Below, piece by piece: positions 1-4,596 of a DNA stretch of 7,487 nt. Each line of letters starts with the position of its first letter. Positions within the stretch are counted from its first letter, which is position 1. Source of the stretch: a bacterium (lineage in GTDB: Bacteria; Dependentiae; Babeliae; Babeliales; RVW-14); the NCBI GenBank assembly GCA_010027825.1, contig RGUK01000062.1, positions 1-7,487 on the forward strand, in the 5' to 3' direction. Position numbers and translations under genes: made by a program. Under the pieces are notes generated by a model. It saw only the letters and a program-made list of their open reading frames with translations, was not told where the DNA came from and ran no database searches.

Positions 1-308
1 CAGGCGTACCACCCGCGACTACCGCGGGCAACGCCAATGTCGCGAACCGGTCGGCGCCCCCAAAAGCAGCAGTTCCTCTTGGCCGCTTCCGGGGAGCTTG
101 GAGAGTAGCCCACGCCTTCATACCCTCCGGTCGGATTGCCGTAATGGCGGCACTGTCCGTCGGCCGCCATCCGCTCGGCAACTCCCTGGGCGGTGTACGT
201 CGTGTAGGCAGTTGCCCGCGACGAACTATACACCGGGCTTTGCGCGGAAGTCGTGCCGCTCACGATTGCCGCGCAAATCAACAAACCAAATGCCAAGAAA
301 AAACGCAT
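1..308 (-). CDS. Secreted small protein with CCFWG motif, 3' end cut by the window edge
   Basis: This open frame starts at an ATG at 308-306 and is still open at base 1, giving 102 visible residues. A GGAGG ribosome site at 318-314 sits 5 nt upstream and fixes the start. Residues 1-23 form a signal peptide: MRFF, a hydrophobic stretch (LAFGLLICAAIV), then a TTSAQ-type cleavage region. The mature part carries YEGVGYSPSSPEAAKRN (63-79), CCFWGRRPV (80-88) and IGVARGSRGWYA (91-102). From memory, small planctomycete exported proteins share this EGVGxS...CCxWG...GVARGxxGW pattern; that is recall, not a search. No enzymatic function is known to me. It lies 64 nt downstream of tRNA-Val and is the last gene of the visible minus-strand series. 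A periplasmic or surface protein is inferred from the signal peptide only. Confidence 0.72.
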   Translation of the reverse strand, partial: MRFFLAFGLLICAAIVSGTTSAQSPVYSSSRATAYTTYTAQGVAERMAADGQCRHYGNPTGGYEGVGYSPSSPEAAKRNCCFWGRRPVRDIGVARGSRGWYA

Positions 309-371
309 TCACGCCTCCATGCTTGTAGGATTCAACCCGCGCACGCGACTCGGTTTACTCGCGATACGCAG

Positions 372-445
372 TAGCCGCAGAGGGACTCGAACCCCCAACC
401 CCTTGCGTGTAAAGCAAGTGCTCTGACCAATTGAGCTATGCGGCT
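372..445 (-). tRNA. tRNA-Val (anticodon UAC)
   Basis: The reverse strand folds as a complete cloverleaf. The acceptor is AGCCGCA paired with TGCGGCT, the D stem is GCTC/GAGC, and the anticodon stem CTTGC/GCAAG encloses loop TTTACAC, giving anticodon TAC. The T stem GGGGG/CCCTC (one G-U pair) carries the standard TTCGAGT loop. The discriminator base is A at 372. The next bases are not CCA, so the tail must be added enzymatically. The 5' end lies only 6 nt after the stop codon of the YgiT-like gene, so the two are almost certainly co-transcribed. Confidence 0.97.
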
Positions 446-451
446 ATCGTC

Positions 452-802
452 CTAAGCAGACGCGGCGGTCCTGTATACCCAGTAGTTCCACCGGTCAACT
501 ATTTTGAGGATTTTCAACCGCAGCCGGCGATATAGCTTGTGGCGCCAAGTGTTTAACCCTTTCTGGGTAAGATAGCGATCCAAGCACCACATAATCTGCT
601 GGTCGGCTTCGCCATCCAGCAGCACGGTGCCGCAGGTCAAACACTTGCTGCACGGGATCGCGGCTACCGGCACGTCGTGCAACACGCCGGCAACGCGCAT
701 TTTCCACGTATCTTTCAACGTGAACAGCGCTAACTGCCCGCCGCAGCAATAGCAGCGCACAGGCTTATACGCTGCCGTATCGACCTCATCAGTCGTCTGC
801 AT
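452..802 (-). CDS. Small protein with YgiT/MqsA-type zinc finger
   Basis: This is a 116-aa protein. The ATG at 802-800 is chosen because GAGGAGG (815-809) lies 6 nt upstream; a longer frame from 850 exists but starts deep inside the preceding gene. The chosen start overlaps the stop of the upstream 95-aa gene by 14 nt, implying translational coupling. CYCCGG places C17 and C20, and CSKCLTCG places C54 and C57. The hydrophobic VAGVLHDVPVAAIP run between the pairs matches the layout of YgiT-type zinc fingers, known from the N-terminal half of MqsA antitoxins. No helix-turn-helix domain is obvious in the basic, aromatic C-terminus (RHKLYRRLRLKILKIVDRW), and no MqsR-like toxin lies beside it. It may be a stand-alone zinc-binding DNA- or protein-contact factor. 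Confidence 0.8.
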   Translation of the reverse strand: MQTTDEVDTAAYKPVRCYCCGGQLALFTLKDTWKMRVAGVLHDVPVAAIPCSKCLTCGTVLLDGEADQQIMWCLDRYLTQKGLNTWRHKLYRRLRLKILKIVDRWNYWVYRTAASA

Positions 803-1076
803 ACGTTTCCTCCTCATTCTCGGCGAACAATCTTTCCCAGCACTTGCCACAGATTCCCGAAATCAGGAACTCGCGGTCGGCCGCGGGCAGGTAGGGGAAA
901 CAATCCTGAGCAAACTCGCCGTTACGGAAACGCGCCAAGTCTTCAATCTTGGCGCGCACGGCTTGCTTTTCGCCGCACGAGTAACACGGACCAGAAACAT
1001 CAACGTGCGTAGCGTCTGCGTTTACAGCCGCGCAGATGCCGTCGCGGAACGCGTATTTTTCGATGAGAAAGGACAT
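789..1076 (-). CDS. Small phage protein with two CxxC pairs
   Basis: This is a 95-aa protein with ATG at 1076-1074. The ribosome site AGGAG (1087-1083), 6 nt upstream, begins 2 nt after the 3' base of tRNA-Leu. Two cysteine pairs, CYSC (C31, C34) and CGKC (C76, C79), could form one zinc site. Between them lies an aromatic, acidic region, FRNGEFAQDCFPYLPAADRE, followed by FLISGICGKCWERLF. From memory this F-x-x-L-x-x-x-D-R-E-F-L-x-S/T-G pattern recurs in small uncharacterised phage and bacterial proteins, so the gene is very likely real although its function is unknown. Its end overlaps the start of the YgiT-like gene by 14 nt, and both are short putative zinc proteins, so they may act together. 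It has no signal peptide and is presumably cytoplasmic. Confidence 0.8.
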   Translation of the reverse strand: MSFLIEKYAFRDGICAAVNADATHVDVSGPCYSCGEKQAVRAKIEDLARFRNGEFAQDCFPYLPAADREFLISGICGKCWERLFAENEEETYADD

Positions 1077-1089
1077 TGAAATCTCCTGA

Positions 1090-1172
<83 letters not shown>

Positions 1173-1176
1173 GTAT

Positions 1177-1208
1177 CGCCAGCCGGATAGCCCCGGTTTA
1201 AACTGGCG
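1177..1208 (-). other. Bulged hairpin between the 103-aa gene and tRNA-Leu
   Basis: On the minus strand, CGCCAG (1208-1203) pairs with CTGGCG (1182-1177). After a TTTAAA bulge on one side, CCGG (1196-1193) pairs with CCGG (1186-1183) around a 6-nt loop. The structure starts about 10 nt after the TAA of the 103-aa gene and ends 4 nt before the tRNA 5' end. There is no U-run, so it is not a clear terminator. It may be an RNA-processing element or chance. Confidence 0.3.
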
Positions 1209-1218
1209 GAAATGTCTG

Positions 1219-1530
1219 TTAGCAGAAACGGTTTTGCGCCCGCGCCGTCATCCACTCGTCCATGTTTTCGCGCGAGCCCCAACACAAGCCGGGCGCCACG
1301 TTATAGAACCACTGCACATACAACTTGAGCAGCGGCAGGTTGACCGCGTCGGCGCGGCCTACGGCATTGCAGAGATCGTTGCAGATCACTGCTGTCAGGA
1401 AATCGCCCGGTTTTTCGCCGGCCAGCACGTAACGCCGGAGCGATTCCTGCATGCGCGCTGGAATCTGGGCGTACTCCCCGTCGAAGTTCGCCATGCCCGC
1501 CTTATCGATCGCCGCGGCAATTGTGTTCAC
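1219..1530 (-). CDS. Conserved phage protein of unknown function (CWGS motif)
   Basis: This is a 103-aa protein. The start is taken as the GTG at 1530-1528, which overlaps the stop of the upstream gene as GTGA and has GGAGG 5 nt before it. The same frame runs open to 1809, but that extension lies over the upstream gene and part of it is low-complexity shadow. IPARMQESLRRYVLAGEKPG occupies 23-42, FLTAVICNDLCNAVGRAD 44-61, and YNVAPGLCWGSRENMDEWM 76-94. From memory these match a widespread small phage and bacterial family with the pattern MP-R-M...L-RY...P-x-x-FL-AV-x-NDL...GRAD...CWGS. Its function has not been established to my knowledge. It contains no signal peptide or membrane segment. It is tightly coupled to the Q/P-rich protein and followed by tRNA-Leu. 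Confidence 0.85.
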   Translation of the reverse strand: MNTIAAAIDKAGMANFDGEYAQIPARMQESLRRYVLAGEKPGDFLTAVICNDLCNAVGRADAVNLPLLKLYVQWFYNVAPGLCWGSRENMDEWMTARAQNRFC

Positions 1531-1772
1531 ATTTGCCTCCAGACGTACCACTGATTGTTTTCGAATTTCCACCACTGCCCGTTGTGGTACACGATACGGG
1601 GCTGCGGTTGCGGTTGCGGTTGCTCCGCCGGCGCCATCATGGGCTGTTGCTGCGTGGATTGCAACTGCGCCGGCGTTTTGTTCAGTTTCTGCTGCATTTT
1701 GTCCGCGCCCATCTGCGCGAGCGGCTGCAGAAAAGGCATAAGCAGCGTGAAGAGCAAAACAAACAACTGCAT
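1527..1772 (-). CDS. Gln/Pro/Trp-rich small membrane-anchored or secreted protein
   Basis: This is an 81-aa protein with a near-perfect ribosome site AAGGAGGTG (1785-1777) before the ATG at 1772. Residues 1-20 (MQLFVLLFTLLMPFLQPLAQ) are hydrophobic and act as a signal peptide or membrane anchor, although there is no basic N-terminal residue. Residues 27-58 are rich in Gln and Pro and end in a (QP)n run. The C-terminal 20 residues are dominated by aromatics: VYHNGQWWKF, then ENNQWYVWRQM. The C-terminal part resembles WW/WY-rich segments I recall from small planctomycete proteins. The gene overlaps the following 103-aa gene by 4 nt. The function is unknown; a peptidoglycan or surface contact is only a guess from composition and the signal sequence. 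Confidence 0.8.
   Translation of the reverse strand: MQLFVLLFTLLMPFLQPLAQMGADKMQQKLNKTPAQLQSTQQQPMMAPAEQPQPQPQPRIVYHNGQWWKFENNQWYVWRQM
1606..1623. repeat. Three tandem GGTTGC hexamers encoding Gln-Pro
   Basis: Three exact copies of GGTTGC lie at 1606-1611, 1612-1617 and 1618-1623, preceded by a near copy (GGCTGC) at 1600-1605. On the minus strand they encode the QP repeats of the 81-aa protein. A short in-frame hexamer array like this can change copy number by slippage without breaking the frame. Confidence 0.9.
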
Positions 1773-1797
1773 AAAACACCTCCTTGCACAAGAAAGC

Positions 1798-1815
1798 CCG
1801 GCACTCCAATGCCGG
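1798..1815 (-). terminator. Possible intrinsic terminator or processing hairpin after tRNA-Lys
   Basis: On the minus strand CCGGCA (1815-1810), loop TTGGAG and TGCCGG (1803-1798) form a 6-bp GC-rich stem, followed by GCTTTCTTG. It begins 7 nt downstream of the tRNA-Lys discriminator base. The U-rich tail is interrupted and the stem is short, so read-through into the 81-aa gene is likely. It may equally serve in 3' processing of the tRNA. Confidence 0.35.
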
Positions 1816-1822
1816 TAACCAA

Positions 1823-1896
1823 TGGGCCCCCCGGGACTCGAACCCGGAACCTAGGGATTAAAAGTCCCTTGCACTAACCAATTGTGCTAGAGGCCC
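1823..1896 (-). tRNA. tRNA-Lys (anticodon UUU)
   Basis: The reverse strand gives acceptor GGGCCTC/GGGGCCC with one U-G pair, D stem GCAC/GTGC, anticodon stem AGGGA/TCCCT with loop CTTTTAA and anticodon TTT, and T stem CCGGG/CCCGG with a TTCGAGT loop. The discriminator is A at 1823. CCA is not encoded. It is the first tRNA of the block in transcription order and follows the hairpin behind the glycosyltransferase gene. Confidence 0.97.
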
Positions 1897-1934
1897 AAAA
1901 ATGCCGATAGCGCTTTGGCCGGAGGCATCAATAA

Positions 1935-1956
1935 ATATGCCATGAAATTGGCATAT
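1935..1956 (-). terminator. Palindromic hairpin downstream of the glycosyltransferase gene
   Basis: The arms ATATGCCA (1935-1942) and TGGCATAT (1949-1956) are perfect 8-bp complements around a 6-nt loop, and can be extended by three A-T pairs past a 1-nt bulge. On the minus strand the hairpin begins 9 nt after the TGA stop at 1966 and is followed by TTATTGATG. This position suits a terminator, but the AT-rich stem and short U-tract make it a weak one. It could instead be an operator for the tRNA block. Confidence 0.4.
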
Positions 1957-1969
1957 ATTTAGTTGTCAA
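1942..1969 (-). promoter_or_regulatory. Weak promoter candidate before the tRNA block
   Basis: A perfect TTGACA -35 box (1969-1964) overlaps the stop codon of the glycosyltransferase gene. With a 16-nt spacer the facing hexamer is TTTCAT (1947-1942), only 4 of 6 matches to TATAAT and lacking the key second A. The palindrome at 1935-1956 covers the spacer and -10 region, which would suit repression. The evidence is thin. Confidence 0.2.
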
Positions 1970-3078
1970 AGTTCGCCGGCGCGAGCTAAAAATTTGTCCG
2001 ACAACGAGTACCAACCTTTGTCGAACAGCTGGCTTATTTGTTGAAACGCTTTATCGTACGCGGCGCCACACGTTTCTAGGCTATATGTAGCGCGCGCCTT
2101 GTCTGCAATATTTACGCGATTAAGCGTGTGCGCGGCGTCAATTGCTTCTAGCCAATCTTGTAACGTTTTGCAGCGAAAACCGTTTACACCGTGCTGCACT
2201 GTTTCTGTAAATGCGCCGTAATCTGTTGCAATTAATGGCGTCCCACATAGCAACCCCTCAACGCCCGAGCCGCCAAACGGTTCAATAAAATTTGTCGGCA
2301 TGATGGAGCATAGCGCGTTACGTAAAAATTCACTGCGCTGTTTGCCGTGAATTGGGCCGCGGTACTCAATATTTGGATGCGCCCATTTTGCTGGGTCGCC
2401 TTGGCCGTGCAGCACGATTTTTTTATCGGTGTATTTGGCGATTTCGTAAATAGTGTCGAGGCCTTTGCACGCGTCAATGCGCCCAAGAAACGCTACATAT
2501 TCGCCGGGCCGATAGCAGGGTTGCCAATCGTTTACTTCAAAATAGTTAGGAATCACGTATTCATAATTCGAGCCTTGGCGCCCGTCTTTGCCGCAATGAT
2601 AGTGCCGCCACGCATAACTTTCAAAAATTTTAACAGTGCCCGGCATAGTCGTGGGGTAGCCAATACCGGTTTCAATATGAATGTTTTGTGGGAAGTCGCT
2701 GAGCAGCCGACTGTGCGCGTGACCAAACGGATGGCAGATTAAATCTCGGGGTTGTACGCGGGCTTTCATCGCCGGTATTAAGCGATTTTCAAACTCCTGA
2801 TGCCATGGCGTTCCAACCGCGGCCAAGTCGCCGTGAAAGTTTTGTTTGGTGCGCTGGGCAGCATTGGTCATCTGCGCCAACTCTTCAGCGCCGAGCATTG
2901 CGACCTTTTCTTCCGCAACACTTTCGCTGCCTTCGTTGGCGTATTCAACGACTTTGTAGCCGTACTTTTGCAGCATTTTAGAGAAGCGTAACGCCTTGCC
3001 GGTAAATGCGCAGTGAGAATACGCGGCAGTGTGTTGCGTATGAAACAAACCAACGAGGTGTAAAACCGGCTTGGCCAT
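1966..3078 (-). CDS. GT4-type (GT-B fold) glycosyltransferase
   Basis: This is a 370-aa protein. An AGGA site (3089-3086) 7 nt upstream supports the ATG at 3078. The C-terminal half has the GT4/Glycos_transf_1 signature: YVAFLGRIDACKGLDTI (194-210), where the FLGR...KGLD element precedes the nucleotide-sugar site, and IEPFGGSGVEGLLCGTPLIA (265-284), whose E266 and E274 form the EX7E pair, then GVNGF (297-301). The N-terminal acceptor domain begins VLHLVGLFHTQHTAAYSHCAFTGKALRF and carries a YANEGSE element at 46-52. From memory this is close to glycosyltransferases found in phages. It should transfer a sugar from a nucleotide-sugar donor; the acceptor is unknown. Its position downstream of the cysteine-rich surface-like protein suggests modification of a virion or host surface component, which is inference. 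It has no signal peptide and no membrane helix. Confidence 0.92.
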   Translation of the reverse strand: MAKPVLHLVGLFHTQHTAAYSHCAFTGKALRFSKMLQKYGYKVVEYANEGSESVAEEKVAMLGAEELAQMTNAAQRTKQNFHGDLAAVGTPWHQEFENRLIPAMKARVQPRDLICHPFGHAHSRLLSDFPQNIHIETGIGYPTTMPGTVKIFESYAWRHYHCGKDGRQGSNYEYVIPNYFEVNDWQPCYRPGEYVAFLGRIDACKGLDTIYEIAKYTDKKIVLHGQGDPAKWAHPNIEYRGPIHGKQRSEFLRNALCSIMPTNFIEPFGGSGVEGLLCGTPLIATDYGAFTETVQHGVNGFRCKTLQDWLEAIDAAHTLNRVNIADKARATYSLETCGAAYDKAFQQISQLFDKGWYSLSDKFLARAGEL

Positions 3079-3122
3079 TTTTTGTTCCTAATTATGCGCA
3101 AATTCATGTCCGTAATTTGTTG

Positions 3123-3512
3123 TTAATTTAACTGCGCAATATGGTTCGCCGCCGTGTCGAGTGCGGCGGCGAGTTTTTGGCGCTGCTTATGGTCGCCCAG
3201 CGGTACGGTTAATTCATAATTGCCTTTCGGGCCAAACGTAACCGTAAAGCCTGCGGAGGTAACGGCGGCGTTTGGCGTTACAGGCACTTTTTTACGGAGC
3301 AACTCATTTTCTTGCACCAGTGATTCAATTTTTTCCGCCAGCTGCTTTAATTCCGGACTGCTATTCACGAAATACACGAGGCTGCTTACCCCGGCGGCAA
3401 CTTCCAATAATTTGTTGACAATTAAAGCGCTTTCCCCCGCCAGCGCTACGAGCGCCGGAACCGCGAGCAAAGATTCTTTTTGGTTGCAGCCTGAGGGCCC
3501 GCAGCAGCTCAT
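3123..3512 (-). CDS. Unknown protein with CC-rich N-terminus, hydrophobic segment and coiled coil
   Basis: This is a 129-aa protein with ATG at 3512-3510. The ribosome site AAGGA (3524-3520) overlaps the TAA of the thymidine kinase gene, so the two are coupled. It opens with MSCCGPSGC (C3, C4, C9), continues with a largely apolar stretch (15-49) that could span or sit on a membrane, and then a heptad-like coiled coil, SPELKQLAEKIESLVQENEL (52-71). The C-terminal part contains two possible beta strands (FTVTFG, NYELTVPLG) and an amphipathic helix. I do not recognise a family. The absence of a lipobox-type signal argues against a lipoprotein despite the N-terminal cysteines. A small oligomeric virion or membrane-associated protein would fit, but this is a guess. 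Confidence 0.72.
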   Translation of the reverse strand: MSCCGPSGCNQKESLLAVPALVALAGESALIVNKLLEVAAGVSSLVYFVNSSPELKQLAEKIESLVQENELLRKKVPVTPNAAVTSAGFTVTFGPKGNYELTVPLGDHKQRQKLAAALDTAANHIAQLN

Positions 3513-3522
3513 GGGCGTGTCC

Positions 3523-4149
3523 TTATTTGAGGTTATGCTTTACGACTTGCGATACGGGCCGGCGACTAAAATGCGAAATATAACAACTTCCGCATACCGG
3601 CGCGTATTTATCGTTTCCACCTATTTCCACAGACGGGCCATCCAACACGGCTTGCCCATCGCGGAGCTTCATATTGAACACCGCTTTTTTTAGGCAATAC
3701 GTGCAAATTGTTTCAATTTCTTCAATTGTGTCGGCAAGCGCCATGAGTCGTTGCGTTGCGGGAAATAGCTGTCGGCGAAAATCTGTGCGCAGGCCATAGC
3801 ACATAACGGGCACGCCCACTCGGTTGTATGGCGCATAGGTGCAAGCGTGCGCAATATCGTACAGGTTGTCAACAACAGCCGGGTTTAAAAATTGCGCCTC
3901 GTCGACCAAAATGCATACAACATCATCCAAATTTGGCAAATTTAATTTGCCAACCGCGGGCACGATTACGTCAGCTGGCGCTTCAAGTCCGGCGCGCGCT
4001 CGAATAATGTCTTTGCCGTATCGGTCGTCGAGCTCGGGCTTTAGCAACAAAACTTTTTTGCCCTGTTGGCGATACTTATGCGCCACGGCAAGAAGATTAA
4101 GCGTTTTTGCGCTGCTAACGGCGCCGTATCGAAAACACATCGTGGCCAT
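3523..4149 (-). CDS. tdk: Thymidine kinase, type II (TK1-like)
   Basis: This 208-aa protein phosphorylates thymidine to dTMP with ATP, feeding DNA synthesis through salvage. The length is typical of the TK1-like family. The P-loop is FRYGAVSSAKT (6-16), where the usual glycine before the catalytic lysine is alanine (A14). LVDEAQFL (81-88) supplies the Walker B aspartate and the catalytic-base glutamate (E84). YGLRTDF (118-124) is the family's conserved mid-segment. Zinc-site cysteines are C149, C152, C186 and C189, and GGNDKYAPVC (177-186) matches the thymidine-binding lasso. The ATG at 4149 has no clear Shine-Dalgarno and lies 7 nt after the preceding stop; M4 (4140) is an alternative start. 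Phages often carry this enzyme. Whether the altered P-loop is fully active is not shown by sequence. Confidence 0.93.
   Translation of the reverse strand: MATMCFRYGAVSSAKTLNLLAVAHKYRQQGKKVLLLKPELDDRYGKDIIRARAGLEAPADVIVPAVGKLNLPNLDDVVCILVDEAQFLNPAVVDNLYDIAHACTYAPYNRVGVPVMCYGLRTDFRRQLFPATQRLMALADTIEEIETICTYCLKKAVFNMKLRDGQAVLDGPSVEIGGNDKYAPVCGSCYISHFSRRPVSQVVKHNLK
3927..3953. repeat. Overlapping palindromes inside the thymidine kinase gene
   Basis: CCAAATTTGG (3927-3936) is a perfect 10-bp palindrome. Overlapping it, TTGGCAAAT (3933-3941), TTA and ATTTGCCAA (3945-3953) make a perfect 9-bp inverted repeat with a 3-nt loop. Both lie within the codons for residues around GKLNLPNLDD of the kinase, so the structure could be coding coincidence or an mRNA hairpin. 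Confidence 0.7.
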
Positions 4150-4156
4150 GAGGCGT

Positions 4157-4588
4157 TTAAATTTTTGCCTGCTGCTGGTTTTTTGCTGTTTTTTCGGCGA
4201 GCGCGATGGCCCGGCGAATGAGCAGTTTACCGGCTAAATCTACAAATGGAAGATTCCGTTTCTCGGCTTCTTCGCGCAACCACCCTACGATCGTGCTTTC
4301 ATTTTCTTTACACCACGCCACCCCGCGCGCATCCATGATGTTTGCGCGCGCGTTGCAGGAACAATTTGGAGTCGCTTTAATGCCAATTTTAGCTAGGAGT
4401 TTTTTTAACTCTTCGCCCGGGCCTGGTTGCGGTCGTTTTTTTGGATACGCCGGATGTTCGGTGTCGACAAGAATATTTTCGCCATTTTCGGTCATTTCTA
4501 TAACGCAAGCCGCCGCCGTATTGAAGTCATACGCGCGTTCTTCGCACCGCTCACGCAAATGCTGCAACGAGCACCGAATTTCAGCCAT
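4157..4588 (-). CDS. Conserved phage-associated protein with CSCN motif and LREEA C-terminus
   Basis: This is a 143-aa protein. The frame is open back to 4666, but that extension covers the end of the upstream 545-aa gene, so the ATG at 4588-4586, 8 nt after that gene's stop, is preferred. No strong ribosome site is visible, so reinitiation is likely. The N-terminus is MAEIRCSLQHLRERCEERAY. A short variable part ends in HPAYP (45-49), then GPGEELKKLLAKIGI (56-70), NCSCNARANIMDARG (75-89) with C76 and C78, C93, and IVGWLREEAEKRNLPFVDLA (100-119) with LLIRRAI (122-128). I recall the CSCN-R...MD-x-x-G...C...IVxWLREEA block from planctomycete and phage proteins next to structural genes, but no function is attached to it. 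A metal site from C76, C78 and C93 is conceivable. It is predicted cytoplasmic. Confidence 0.8.
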   Translation of the reverse strand: MAEIRCSLQHLRERCEERAYDFNTAAACVIEMTENGENILVDTEHPAYPKKRPQPGPGEELKKLLAKIGIKATPNCSCNARANIMDARGVAWCKENESTIVGWLREEAEKRNLPFVDLAGKLLIRRAIALAEKTAKNQQQAKI

Positions 4589-4596
4589 GGTTCTGC

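Noticed and set aside
309..371. Terminator after tRNA-Val
   Set aside because: Only a 5-bp CGCGA/TCGCG pairing with a 10-nt loop and no U-run is visible.
803..850. Longer N-terminus for the YgiT-like protein
   Set aside because: The extra 16 codons lie inside the upstream gene, whereas the ATG at 802 has a perfect GAGGAGG 6 nt ahead.
452..1076. MqsR/MqsA-type toxin-antitoxin module
   Set aside because: Only the YgiT-type finger is present. The neighbouring 95-aa protein does not look like an MqsR toxin and no DNA-binding domain follows the finger.
1531..1809. Longer version of the 103-aa protein starting at 1809
   Set aside because: The extension is Ala/Thr low-complexity from another frame of the 81-aa gene. 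The GTG at 1530 has GGAGG and a GTGA overlap.
1521..1877. Plus-strand open frame of 118 codons
   Set aside because: It runs antisense to the Q/P-rich gene and through tRNA-Lys, and its low-complexity arginine/leucine runs come from the GGTTGC repeat. No ribosome site was seen.
2347..2742. Plus-strand open frame of 131 codons opposite the glycosyltransferase
   Set aside because: It is an antisense shadow of a well supported enzyme gene.
3839..4237. Plus-strand open frame of 132 codons opposite thymidine kinase
   Set aside because: It is antisense to a gene with complete family motifs, and no ribosome site or recognisable domain was seen.
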